A stretch of 64,000 nucleotides of DNA from positions 1 to 64,000 of the forward strand of contig JAUCBJ010008288.1 of assembly GCA_032718475.1 (NCBI GenBank), in the 5' to 3' direction. This document shows, in pieces, positions 11,259 to 22,376 of the stretch. This DNA comes from Nemertoderma westbladi. Lineage: Eukaryota > Xenacoelomorpha > Nemertodermatida > Nemertodermatidae. Every line of letters starts with the position of its first letter. The stretch's first letter is position 1. A program made the position numbers and the translations under genes. A model generated the notes under the pieces. It was not told where the DNA came from. It saw only the letters and a program-made list of their open reading frames with translations, and ran no database searches.

Positions 11259-12711
11259 ATGCTGTCGGATTCAGGAGAGGAAGAGGATAGAGCTGTAATA
11301 GTTACTGACGAGGATATCTTACAAGAGATATCTTTATCCAACGGGATTAACTACAACAAACTCATCCACGGGCATAATGTCAGAGAGATCCACACAGTGG
11401 AACTATTCTTCTCTGGAATGCCCAGAATGATCCCGCTATCTTTATTTCCTCATCTCACTACACTGCGAATCGTCAGCCAGACAATAAAGATAATAGAACA
11501 TCTCAAAGGTGTACCGAGATTGCGTGAACTTTGGTTTGCTGAATGCGAAATTACCGCCATCCAAGGGTTAAACGATTGCGTCGAATTACATCCGGCTATA
11601 CCTTTACTCAAATAAAATTACAAAAATTGAAAATTTAGATAAACTAATTCTACTAGAAGTTCTTTGGTTGAACTTTAATAAAATTAATGTCATTGAAAAT
11701 GTTCAGCATCTATTTAATCTAAAGGAGTTTAATTTAGCCGAAAATTGCATAGGAACTATCGGAGATTCGTTGTTGAATTTAGAAAGTTTAGAGAATTTAA
11801 ATTTATCTGGGAATCGTATATTATCCTTCAATCAGCTTTACTGTCTGGTCGCCCTTCCCAAACTCAAACAGTTGAGTCTCAGGGGCGGCCAGTACGCGCC
11901 GAACCCGGTATGTTCGCTTTGCAACTACTCAATCTACGTTCTCTACCATCTGCCGACCCTCCAACGTCTGGATGACATTGACGTTAGCAACGGGGTCTTA
12001 CAGGAGCTCTCAGAGCAAACCGTTAATAAAAAGAAAATATTTTATAACATGAAAATTAAAACTTTAAAAAATAGAACTTCTTCACAATTAATTAAGTTAG
12101 AAAAGGAGTTAGATAAACTTATTGAAGACCCTCGAACTAAAATATCAACTTTATCTTCTTTAATAAAGAGTTTAGAGCGAGAAATACGAGAGTTTGAGTC
12201 GCCACGTAAAGGAGAGGATTCGGACACTGAGGCGGACCAGGGATCAGTTCGCTCACCGGCCGCAGAGCGGCGTCACAAAGTTGGCGAGTTGATAAAACGG
12301 CGGGACCGATGGACGCGGCAGTTGCGGCGTTACCAGGACGACGCTATAGTGGCTAGGCGACGAATAGAGTCAAGGGCCCGCGGGGCGGAGCGCTGGCAGA
12401 CCGTGGAGTTAGAGACGGGAGGGAACGTTCGGTTCGAGTCCGCTAGAGGGGGTAGCGACGCGGACTGGTGGGAGTCGTGCGAACGGCTGGTACAGTCGCG
12501 GTTCTGTGCGGCGGAACACGCTGGGCGGGAGGTCCGGGTTGCCAGGGTTACGAGGGTCTACAACCGCGGGGTCAGGGGCCGTTTCGATGACTATATAAAC
12601 CGTGTGGTAGACGGAGGGGGGCTGGTTGGCTTGGCCGTGAAACCCAATCAGTTGAAGCGACTTATCGAGTATCTCTTCTACAGCGAGGAGGAAGGTGACT
12701 GTCTGGATGAG
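11259..12711 (+). CDS. LRRC9: LRRC9 exon 1: N-terminal leucine-rich repeats and coiled coil
   Basis: First coding exon of the LRRC9 family, large LRR proteins associated with cilia-bearing animals whose molecular role is poorly defined. ATG at 11259 opens the frame. The conserved N-terminal block includes ELFFSGMPRM and LWFAECEI, then LRRs of the xxLxxLxLxxNxI type (LYLYSNKI, LEVLWLNFNKI, LENLNLSGNRI), then a basic helical and coiled-coil region (about 12040-12400) and RLIEYLFYSEEE near the end. A one-base excess at about 11588-11593 (after CVELH) shifts the frame. On either side the protein is otherwise continuous, so this is a real lesion or an assembly error. The exon ends at GAG/GTTAGT (12711), phase 0. 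Confidence 0.92.
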
Positions 12712-13749
12712 GTTAGTTGCTTCATTATTATTATATATTATTAGTTGGATTAATCCTTAATTATATGTTAGTGAATTCTTCCTAATTTAGCTTTATTGGA
12801 GTTAATATTGGGGAAAAAATGTATTGAACAATTATAAAGCATGGAATCAATATTGGAAGTTGAAACAAGTATAAATATTGGTCCGGATGTCAGAACAATG
12901 GTGTAGTATGTACATCCCTTTCTTGGGTTTCACTTTAACATACTTAGGATAATTAACTTATTTATACATGATATGAACAACTCTCAGTAAATTGATGATA
13001 TACATAAAAAATGCGAATTCGGCACCGCCATAGATCGAAACCAGGTCTTCTTCGGGTTTCTGAAAGATGAGAATATGAAAGATTCTAAACAATTAGTTGA
13101 TTAGTTTATCCTTAGCTTTACAGACATACATTTTATATTGCATTTCGGAACTATTCCGGAATAATTATCACGGTCGTGTTCGATAATATTTTAAAGTACA
13201 TACAGTAGTTGCAAGCCGAGTTGTAGTTATATTGCAATCCAAATCAGTTTATAATTAAATAAACATTGAAAAACTTTAAAATAAAGTTTTTCACAAGCTA
13301 ATTGAAGAATTGAACAATACTCCCTAGTACCTACTAACAACAATACAATACTACCCAACTCCGTAAATAAATGCTTTTAGATGCTAAATTTTGTGTCTTT
13401 TTATTGTTTAGTTTTGAAATCAATAAATTTTTACTAATTATAGTAATTTTTCGTAGGAAACCATTTACACCATTTTTACGTAAATTTTTACGCATCTCGG
13501 CGATTTAATATCTCGTCTCAATGTGAAATTTGTAAAATGAATGAAAGGAGCTAAGGAGCAGGTTACAGTGACATGTTTTTCTAACCATAACAATAAACTA
13601 AAGTCAATAGAACAAGTCATACTGTTTAATTTTTATGAGTGATCAGCAGATGTAACAGATTGCGTCGAAAGTTCCCAAGCCCCCCCCCCCCCCCCTCTCC
13701 TAGTAATTAGTAATAAATAGTCCTAAGATATTGTGTTTCTATCCGTCAG
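12712..13749 (+). other. LRRC9: LRRC9 intron 1
   Basis: GT at 12712 and CAG at 13747-13749; phase 0 on both sides. It contains a poly-C tract at about 13681-13695 and no open frame of note. Confidence 0.85.
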
Positions 13750-14648
13750 GTCCTCATTAAAGGCGTCAACTCGTCCGTCAGGTTAACCAACTCCGTCGAT
13801 ATCCCTGTCGGATGTCGGACATTCCGTCTCCTCGTCTGCAAGGTCTTCCTCGGTCGGACCATGCCGGTCTACAAGGCGGGCACGGTGACCCCCAACCTCT
13901 ACCCCAACACCGAGTCGGTGTTCCGGCCTCGCGACACCGGCGACCCCAGAAACGACTGCGATTGCGCGACGCGACAATGCGATTGGTTCGTCTTCAACGG
14001 GAGTCTCGTAGTTCCCGAGTATTTAGTCGATATCGAGGTGGACTCGCCGGACACTGATCCACCCTCGCACACCGGTGTTCAACCAGCGTTCACCGGTGTT
14101 CAACCAGCGTTCAACGGGGTTCAACCAGCGTTCACCGGGGTCCAACCAGCGTTCACACTCTCTCACAGTTGCGACGACATCAGCGCCATCCCCTCCGCCA
14201 ACCCTCCCGACGATGACGTCATCGGTCTTCCACCGGAAGTCGCCACTCGACCGCGTATCGTCAACCCCACCGAGGACATCATAAAGACCCTGGCCGGATG
14301 TACAAACCTCTCCAACCTAGTCGATCTCAACCTCCACAACAACGGGATCACTAAACTCAAACAGCTGCCCCAACTGGCGAAACTCAAGCGTTTGGTCTTG
14401 AGTTTCAACGAACTAACGCGACTCGATGATGTAGGAAGGATCGAATCGTTAGAGGATCTCGATATCAGCTTCAATAAACTCCTTACCGTCGATGGGTTGA
14501 AGACGATGGCGAGATTGAAGCGTTTGGACGTCAGTTGGAACAGGTTAACGAACACCCGGGAAGATATCGCAATAATGAGGAAATATTGTAGCAATTTGGT
14601 AACTCTTTTTTTGCACGACAACCACTGGAAGAAAGGAAATAATATTAG
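13750..14648 (+). CDS. LRRC9: LRRC9 exon 2: cysteine motif, 21-bp coding repeat, second LRR block
   Basis: It begins GTC CTC ATT directly after CAG, in phase with exon 1. It encodes the conserved VCKVFLG, YPNTESVFRPR and CDCATRQCDWFVF blocks typical of LRRC9, followed by PEYLVDIE. Next come four tandem seven-residue units (TGVQPAF/NGVQPAF), then LRRs including LVDLNLHNNGITKL, LKRLVLSFNEL, LEDLDISFNKL and LKRLDVSWNRL. It ends at ATTAG/GTTAGT, phase 2, matching exon 3. No lesion is seen. Confidence 0.92.
14071..14154 (+). repeat. Four tandem 21-bp units inside LRRC9 coding sequence
   Basis: ACCGGTGTTCAACCAGCGTT-type units start at 14071, 14092, 14113 and 14134. The 21-bp period keeps the frame and encodes (T/N)GVQPAF four times. 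It sits between the cysteine-rich block and the second LRR domain, probably in a flexible linker. Confidence 0.9.
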
Positions 14649-15146
14649 GTTAGTAAATACAGTAATTCAATTATTCTATATATATTGACAGGACAGTGTT
14701 ACTATTTATTTACCATATTAACACTAAACTACTTTATTTTCTATTTATGATCACCTTAAATTTATTTAGGTTTATAAAATACTTTCAGTTTCGTTTTTTA
14801 TCCAGTACCGGTATCTACGCTCACCGCGTTATGCTAAAATATCACATGGAAAAGTAATTTGAATACAAACTATATTTAATTAAAGAAAGTAATAATTAGG
14901 TGCAAACAAAGCGCAAGAAAGCAAATGGTTCCGGTGGACCATGTTGAATACAACAGCTTTCTAACAATCGTGTGAAACCAGAAACTCCAATATCGTCAAC
15001 GAAAATAAGTAAAATTTTCCACAGCCTTTGTTCATAATTAGCAGTAACATACTATTTTATGAACAAAAATAATATGTTAAAAAGAATGTAGTTTATACAA
15101 TCAGAGATAATTGTGATGTGAAGGAAACTGATTTATTGTTTCTCAG
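14649..15146 (+). other. LRRC9: LRRC9 intron 2
   Basis: GTTAGT donor and TTTCTCAG acceptor. Joining gives AG+A (Arg), consistent on both sides. AT-rich; nothing else is seen in it. Confidence 0.85.
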
Positions 15147-16585
15147 ATTGAGGGTTATTGGGAGGCTGCGCGGGTTGAAAATGGTAGACGGGATTGCTGT
15201 CACTGAGACGGAGGCCCTTGCGGCCTTACAGGTAGCCTCGGGGGCGAGAATCTCCCAGTCGATGGTGCTAAACCACGGTCGGACGGCGGACAAACCCGTC
15301 CGGAGTCTATCCCTCGGGTGCGCCTCCCGGACACTCGATGAGTCCACGGCACCGATCCGACCCGAGGTGCGAGGTTTCGACCCCGGGTGGATGACCTCGG
15401 TGACTTCACTCCGCATAGAGAACCAACACCTCAGCAAGATATCGAATCTCGAGAAACTCGTCAACCTCCGCTGGCTCTCTCTCGACCACAATGACATTAC
15501 CAAAATCGAAGGTCTCGATAACCTCGTTGCCATAGAGGAGTTAAGTCTCTGCGACAATGCTCTCTCTCGTCTTGACGGTATCGCCAACCTCTCCAACCTC
15601 CAACGTCTCCATCTCTCGGACAACCTCATCCTCGGGTTGGACTCCATCAGTGTCTCGCGTCTCGTCAGCCTCGTCCATCTCTCCCTCGAAGACAACTTCA
15701 TCGAGAGTATCGACGCGGTTAGCGGCTGCCCCAACCTTGTCGAGTTGTACCTCGGCAACAACAAAGTCACCGACATCCGGAAGATTTTCGCGCTGAAACG
15801 CCTCCGAAACATCGCGATCCTCGACCTCGGAGGCAACCCGGTCTCCGAGAACGAGAACTACCGTCTCTTCATCGTCTTCCATCTCAGGATGCTGAAAGCT
15901 TTGGATGGAGTCTCTATAGCAACAGGAGATTTATCCCGCGCGAAAGAGACTTTCGGAGGGAAACTAACGCGAGACTTTGTTCTAGAACAGCTGGGACACG
16001 AAGCGAACTTACACACCGTAGAGGAACTCGACTTTCCTAACTCCTCGATTCGGTTTATCGATCTGGAAGACGGATCGACTTTCGTTAAACTCCGGAGTAT
16101 CAACCTCGAACACAATTCGTTAACGAGTCTATCCGGACTCATCCATCTCCCTAACCTACAGGTTCTCTGCCTCAACTACAATAAAATAGAGAGCATCTTA
16201 GATAAGAATTACAACGCGAACAGCAAGACTTCATTCCTACATAAACTCCAAGTGCTACACCTCGGGTACAACGGGTTGTCCAGCATCCGGGGCCTCCAGT
16301 TGTACCGACTCCGCTCGCTCCGCTCTCTCTTCCTACAGGGCAACGAGATCGCCGAGGTTGACGGCCTGGAGGGTCTGTCCCAGCTGCAGGAGTTGATCCT
16401 AGACCGCAATAAGATCCGATCCGTAGGTTCGTTCGCCTTCAACCCCTTGAAGGATCTCATCGAACTTCATCTCGAGGAGAATCGACTACGGGAGTTGGAG
16501 AATCTCGATTGTCTTCGGAATCTAAAACGTTTGTTCGTGTCCCAAAATCGGATACAGGATATTAGTGAGCTGGAAAGGCTGGAAG
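15147..16585 (+). CDS. LRRC9: LRRC9 exon 3: main C-terminal LRR array
   Basis: Starts after TTTCTCAG with one base completing the codon left by exon 2. It encodes LKMVDGIAVTETE (an LRR cap), a variable linker, and then about a dozen LRRs such as LRWLSLDHNDITKI, LQRLHLSDNLIL, LVELYLGNNKV, LQVLCLNYNKI, LRSLFLQGNEI and LIELHLEENRL. These should form a curved solenoid for protein binding. The last codons read ELERLEG, with Gly split across the intron (phase 1). The donor is AAG/GTGAGT at 16586, the first unit of the tandem donor array that fills the start of intron 3. Codon use here is more GC-rich than the surrounding DNA, as expected for a constrained exon. Confidence 0.93.
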
Positions 16586-17512
16586 GTGAGTCATTCTAAC
16601 TGGAAGTGCCGGAAGGAGAGTCATTCTAACTGGAAAGGCCGGAAGGTGAGTCATTCTAACTGGGAAGGCCGGAAGGTGAGTCGTTCTAACTGGAAAGGCC
16701 GGAAAGTGAGTCATTCTAACTGGAAAGGCCGGAAGGTGAGTTATTCTAACTGGAAAGGTCGGAAGATGAGTCATTCTAACTGGAAAGGCCGAAGGTGAGT
16801 CATTCTAACTGGAAAGGCCGGAAGGTTAGTCATTCTAACTGGAAAGGCCGGAAGGTGAGTCGTTCTAACTGGAAGTGCCGGAAGAAGAGTCTTTCTAACT
16901 GGAAAGGCCGGAAGGTGATTCATTCTAACTGGAAAGGCCGGAAGGTGAGTTATTCCTACTGGAAAGGCCGGAAGGTGAGTCATTCTAACTGGAAAGGCCG
17001 GAAGGTGAGTAGTTCTAACTGGAAAGGCCGGAAGGTGAGTCATTCTAACTGGAAAGGCCTGAAGGTGAGTTATTCTAACTGGAAAGACCGGAAGGTGAGT
17101 CATTCTAACTGGAAAGGCCGGAAGGTGAGTCATTCTAACTGGAAAGGCCGGGAGGTGAGTCGTTCTAACTGGAAAGGCCGGAGGTGAGTCATTCTAACTG
17201 GAAAGGCCGGAAGGTGGGTCATTCTAACTGGAAAGGTCGGAAGGTGAGTCATTCTAACTGGAAAGGCCGGAAAGTGTGTCATTCTAACTGGAAAGGCCGG
17301 AAGGTGAGTCATTCTAACTGGAAAGGCCGGAAGGTGAGTTATTCTAACTGGAAAGGCCGGGAGGTGAGTCGTTCTAACTGGAGAGGCCGGAGGTGAGTCA
17401 TTCTAACTGGAAAGGCCGGATGGTGGGTCATTTTAACTGGAAAGGTCGGAAGGTGAGTCATTCTAACTGGAAAGGCCGGAAGGTGAGTCATTCTAACTGG
17501 AATAGCCGGTAA
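16586..17512 (+). repeat. 30-bp minisatellite repeating the LRRC9 5' splice site (about 31 units)
   Basis: The unit is GTGAGTCATTCTAACTGG followed by AAAGGCCGGAAG. It starts exactly at the intron 3 donor. The last 16 exon bases (CTGGAAAGGCTGGAAG) are themselves a diverged end of the unit, so the array appears to have grown out of the exon-intron boundary. Almost every unit keeps AAG/GTGAGT, a near-consensus donor. The unit is a multiple of three, but in the exon frame each unit contains TAA, so only the first donor gives full-length LRRC9. Long open frames on both strands here are artefacts of the period. Confidence 0.93.
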
Positions 17513-19019
17513 TATATGTCTATATATGTATATGATAATATTATATGTCTGATAATATATTTCGTCCCTTATCGCGACAAAAACTACGGCAGTGAAATAT
17601 GGTTCCAAAAAAACTAGGCCATTATTATTCTCTTATGTTAAGATGTTTAAAATCGCAGGTGCTCAGCTGCGAAGTAATCTCACCTGCTGTCCCCAATATA
17701 TCCGATTCGAACTTTCAACCAGTTCGACTAAAACTCGATTGAAGTTGATAACCACGGCTCTATCATCATTCAGAACTGAATCAACTGAAGAACTGAAGTT
17801 TGCATCATGTAATAGACCTGACATTGTGTGGCGAGCCACGAAGTGAGCGAAGCCTGAGCATATGGGTGCCATTGGGGCGTTGTCTGTCGTCGTAAATTTT
17901 TGATCGCTAATAACTCGGTTATTCCCTGATGAAATTAAACGAAACTTGGTATGTATGTAGTCCGTCAAAAGTTTAGAAAGAATCTGAAGTTTGGTCAAAA
18001 ACGAACGAACGCAACGAGGCACAAGAGGAGGACGAGTATTGTGTTGAAGACTTCTGACTAACGGCAGACAACTCGTTAATGGTACCCATATGCTAAAGGC
18101 TTTGCTAATTTCGTACTGCGCGAAGGCCCCACGAACGTGTTTGTGACCGTAAAGGCTCATCATCAAATCCTAAAAACGACATTTAGTGTACCGGTAATCG
18201 ACATTACCCGCTTAAATCGTGTCAAATAGCGTGGAATATTTCATATTAATAATCAAATTTGCCACTAATTTAAATATATTCCAGAATATGGCTTCTTTTG
18301 ATTCGTTGACGTTTATAATATACAGGAGTTGCCATACATTGCATTATCTGGTGTGTGTGGGTTGTTTTACCTATGGATCGTTTTAACTTATATGTTGTGT
18401 GGGTTGTTCTGGTTTACCATATCTTCTAAACGGACTGGACTGACATACAAGTCTAGTACTCCATCTTGAATATTTATGGTTAAATTTTTTTTTATTGTGG
18501 TATGTGTTGTTCTGCTCTATGGTAATGATCGTTATTTCTACCTCTTTTGGGTTTATATTGGGTTTTTTGGGGCCCTGAATGCTATAAAACATGTTGCAGG
18601 TAGGGTCACTCAGGTCTGCGTAGGGTTACTTTTCGGCCCCACCTCAATGGCGAAAATAACTAACTTGTAATTGTCGTGCAGCACCGATTCCCGTTAAGAA
18701 GCCTAACCAAAATTTAAACCGTTGGAAAATGAAAAATGTAACCATTGAATTCAACATTCAGGAAAACCTAGTAGTTGACATTATTATCGACCAATTCTGG
18801 TATTTAGGAAAAATTGTGACTATTTGTTTTTTTCGTATGCGAAAAAGCTATCCAGGAGCTTTTTGGTAAAATTCATACATCTATATTGAATTTCGAAGGG
18901 CAGGTTGTCAAAATGACCACCCCCCCCCCCCCCACCCCGGGTTGTTTCCGTAATATGGTTAATGTAAATATTGATTGTATCACAACAGTTTTTTGTTCGA
19001 CCTAATCGTTAATGCTAAA
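17513..19019 (+). other. LRRC9: Rest of LRRC9 intron 3
   Basis: Low-complexity and AT-rich, with a poly-C tract at about 18920-18935. A 167-codon minus-strand open frame (17663-18166) shows no recognisable domain and is probably fortuitous. Confidence 0.7.
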
Positions 19020-19020
19020 T

Positions 19021-19148
19021 ATCTGTAACTCTGTATTGCAGGTCTTCCCAGTCTCACGGAAGTGTCTTTAGTTAACAACCCAGTATCTGTAACTCTGTAT
19101 TGCAGGTCTTCCCAGTCTCACGGAAGTGTCTTTAGTTAACAACCCAGT
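19021..19148 (+). repeat. 64-bp tandem duplication across the LRRC9 intron 3 acceptor
   Basis: The segment from ATCTGTAACTCTGTATTGCA through the exon start to AACAACCCAGT occurs twice, beginning at 19021 and 19085. Both copies contain the acceptor TATTGCAG/GTCTTCC (AG at 19040-19041 and 19104-19105). Because 64 is not a multiple of three, use of the first acceptor would shift the frame; only the second keeps the protein. Confidence 0.93.
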
Positions 19149-19587
19149 TTCTCGTCGAATGGTCCATAGACCTATCCTTGTGTTCAGGATTCATCAACTG
19201 AAAATATTAGACGGAATAGTTATTTCCGAAGAGGAACGCCAGAGGGCGCAACTTTATTTCTCGGAGCAAAACGTCGGCCCCTCCTTTGAATCCCCTCCAC
19301 CTTCGTTGCCAGGGTTACAACACCAGCAGCATCATTCAACCTCCAACCCATCGCACAACCAACCAATCAGAGTGACCAGCGTGCAACTAGGTTCCCAACC
19401 GGGCACTCATTGGCCAGCGGCGTCGGGGCCAATTAACCGCAATCTGATTGGCTACCCGCAGTCCACCCAGGCCTTCTATCTCAACCTCCCGCGTACTGGC
19501 AGGGATGCGAGTTCTAAAAATAACCACGTGAATCATTACGAACCCGGAACAGAGATACAGAGAAACCAGAGACCGCGTAAATATTAA
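19106..19587 (+). CDS. LRRC9: LRRC9 exon 4: C-terminal cap and tail
   Basis: Begins GT CTT CCC after the second TTGCAG; with the G left by exon 3 it completes Gly. It encodes LTEVSLVNNPVSRRMVHR and LVFRIHQLKILDGIVIS, the last LRR and cap of the LRRC9 family, then EEERQRAQLYFSEQNV and a Pro/Gln/His/Asn-rich tail ending in TAA at 19585-19587. The four exons sum to about 1,423 codons once the exon 1 frameshift is discounted. This is close to the vertebrate protein (about 1,450), so the gene is essentially complete. Confidence 0.92.
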
Positions 19588-20306
19588 TTTTTAATACTGT
19601 ATCTGCAATTTATTTTTATTAAATTAACTAATTTTTTTTAATACTACAAAGTTTTTTTATTTGATATTTTCTTATTTACAAAAATGAATTAATTTCAATT
19701 AATAAAATTTATTTAATTTAGCATTAAGTTAATATAATAATTCATATGCAAATACTATTTTTTATTTATTTGTGTGGAATTAATTTTGCACTACCAAATC
19801 GCCAGGCCGACATATTTTCTAACTTTATATCGCAGTGCGACATTATTTCTCAGTATGTCCGTCCCTACGCGTTTACTATGTATTTTCAGTATATCCAATA
19901 TATCCAGTATGTCACCGCGTTATTATTAGGTTGTTCTAGAAAGTGTAAGTGCATAACTACTAATAATTCCTCACAAATAAATAAGATTAGATTATTATTG
20001 CCTTCGTCATGTACAATTCAAATTAATAATAATATTGTAAGTAATAAATATTACTGTTTTGCTAAAGTTTGTTCCGACTTCTTCTTAAAGTTATTATTCA
20101 CACTTTATTCACATATTATGTTCTGGAATGGTTTTGTCGAAATTCCAATTACAATTAACTATCTCACGGCAGTAATGGATCTTTCATAATCTTAAGCGGT
20201 GACCGGATCGGGTCTATGAGTGTTTCATTCCCCGATCACAATCCATGAAGTTTTTGCACTGGTATAATAGACCAAGGGTAGGGCACACTTTGCACACATA
20301 GGTATA
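19588..20306 (+). other. LRRC9 3' flank
   Basis: AT-rich; a candidate poly(A) signal AATAAA lies at 19701-19706. A 147-codon open frame at 19746-20189 begins with a hydrophobic leader-like stretch but has no recognisable family and AT-driven composition. I do not call it a gene. Confidence 0.55.
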
Positions 20307-21414
20307 CAGTTGGGTGTGCCGGATATCCGGATTTTGAGAAAAAAAATCCGGTTCCGGCTCCGGCCGGATTTCAATTTTTTGGTCGGATTTCAATTTCAAC
20401 GAAATGTTGACAAAATTTACAATTAATGTGAATTTAACAAAAAAACATCAAAATAATTTTCTTTTAAATTGAACCAAATTTAAACATAAGCAAATACAAT
20501 GCAATACAAAACAATTATTTTCATAGTTGCATCATATTCATTCATATTATGAATAAAGTCTGTAGCAGAGCTATTATTTTATGACTATCTACATGCTGAG
20601 CTGACTGACTACTTTTTACCAATAATATTTGTATTTGGTTGGGTTCAGCCTCACTAACACTTAATATATAATAAATAGTACATGATGCCCATATACTAAT
20701 CATAACTACTGTAGTCAATAATTATTATAGTTTCCCAGCGCGCAAGCTTTGATGTTAGCTCTAGGTATTGTTATAAATTGAGATTAAGCTTACCGCCGTG
20801 AATGACCTGTTTATATATTCAACAGGCAATTTAGAAACTCTTAGTAAATCCAATTTAACTCAGAAAGTATAAAAAACTACAGCAATTGTTACTTCGTTCT
20901 ATTTTTCAATTTGCAATTTATTTATCAAATCAATCCATTATATCAAATCGTCGTAGGTTATGGTACAAAAATATTAGTTTATCTTCGCGATCAGGAAGTA
21001 GACGAGAGCGTTTCTCCTCAAATACATTACCAACCTCTACAAATATTCGCTCGGAATAAATTGAAGACGCTGCACGCTGGTGATACTAAATATATGTACA
21101 AGTATTTGTAAATTAGGAAACGCTCTTCTCGTCCCGTTTAGTTAGGATAATTGACATACTTATCTACTTCTAAATTCATAATATTATAAAGTCAAATTCC
21201 TTATCATGACCTTGTTGATCATGATCCAGCACGTTATCTATCGACGCAGTACCTAACGCCCAAAGGACCAAATGATACCCTCCCTCCCTCCAGTTCTGTT
21301 CATGCATAAAGGTACCATATAGCTGATTCAAGGAAAAAAGTGGTCGTATATAAAAAATCCAGCTTTGGCCGGCCGGTTTGAAAGTTTGAAAATAGTCAAT
21401 CCGGCACATCCCTA
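20307..21414. mobile_element. Possible non-autonomous hAT-like element
   Basis: The left end CAGTTGGGTGTGCCGGAT and the right end ATCCGGCACATCCCTA form an imperfect terminal inverted repeat of about 16 bp, followed inward on both sides by CCGG-rich motifs (TCCGGCTCCGGCCGGAT left, GGCCGGCCGG right). hAT elements have short TIRs starting CAG/TAG and 8-bp target duplications, but I could not find a clean 8-bp duplication. The interior holds only AT-rich sequence without a transposase frame. Confidence 0.35.
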
Positions 21415-21514
21415 GTATAGGCCTTGCCTACATAAAGTAAGGCAGGTATGGCAGCCTAAATAGGTCTTTAAAATACCTGAGTGTTTAAAGCTCATCTATC
21501 CCATCATATTAGAC

Positions 21515-22060
21515 ATGTACCGAACAACAAGAGTCCCACAAGAAATGAAAACAAATAAGTTGGTACCAGTTCCCAAGAAGGGCAACCTAACACTCTATGG
21601 TTCTTTTCGGGGAATCTCATTGATCTCGATTGCTGCAAAGCTATACAATAGAATTCTATTAAATCGCATCAGGGATCCCATTGAGAGACTGCTCCGTGGA
21701 AATCAGAATGGGTTCCGTAAAGGTCGTGGGACCATGGAGCCAATTTTGGCACTTAGAAGGATAATTGAAGAATTATCAAAAAAGAAAGACAGGCATCTGG
21801 CTGTTATCTTTGTTGACTTCTTCAAGGCCTTTGATTCAGTCTCTCGGTCACGTATGTTCAGCATACTTTCATTATATGGGATTCCTGATGAAATTATGGC
21901 AGCAATCAGATCAGTATACGATGGTTCGACAACATTTGTGTCTACTGTTGACGGTGACACAGAACCATTTGAAGTGTTATGCGGCGTCCTCCAGGGAGAC
22001 ACACTTGCACCATTCTTGTTCATAATTGTGGTTGACAATGTTCAACGCATGTCCTTAGAT
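21515..22060 (+). pseudogene. Non-LTR retrotransposon RT fragment
   Basis: About 180 codons of an LINE-type reverse transcriptase: KLVPVPKKGNLTLYGSFRGIS (RT fingers), AKLYNRILLNRI, NGFRKGRGTMEPILALRRII, FVDFFKAFDSVSR (catalytic Asp box A) and GVLQGDTLAPFLFI. The frame ends just before the YADD box in a (TTA)n microsatellite at about 22070-22100. The 5' half, the YADD box and everything after it are absent, so this is a truncated relic. The style of motifs fits RTE/CR1-like animal LINEs, but I cannot assign the clade. Confidence 0.8.
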
Positions 22061-22376
22061 CATCATAATGCTTATTATTATTATTATTATTTTATTATTT
22101 AATCACAAATGTTTAAAACAGAGGAGAAAAACATATGGTATTAAAAAACAACTAGGTTATTGCACGAGTATAAACAGGTACAAGGGAACACTTACAGTTG
22201 TCGCCCCTCAATAAGACACAGATAGAATTGGTATGACGAATATGGCACAAAATATGAAATAAAAATAAAAACAGACTCATATTAAAAAACAGACAAAATC
22301 AATGAATCAAAAAATGATGATGGGGTGATGATAACTCCTCCTACTGGCTCCAGAAGTCGAGGAAATCCTGCTGTTA
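22061..22376. other. Gene-free spacer with (TTA)n
   Basis: A TTA/TTATTA microsatellite at about 22070-22100, then unremarkable AT-rich sequence up to the minisatellite. Confidence 0.6.

Noticed and set aside
15093-15836. 247-codon minus-strand ORF
   Set aside because: Antisense shadow of the GC-rich LRRC9 exon 3, whose sense frame has clear LRRs and splice phases.
16562-17608. Long open frames on both strands in the LRRC9 intron array (MTHLPAFPVR / VSHSNWKGRK repeats)
   Set aside because: They exist only because the 30-bp period is a multiple of three; the region is intronic and the repeat carries splice donors.
17663-18166. 167-codon minus-strand ORF in LRRC9 intron 3
   Set aside because: No recognisable domain, low-complexity surroundings, and no splice partners.
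19746-20189. 147-codon ORF with a leader-like N-terminus just after LRRC9
   Set aside because: AT-driven composition, no homologous motif, no supporting exon structure; kept only as a note in the 3' flank.
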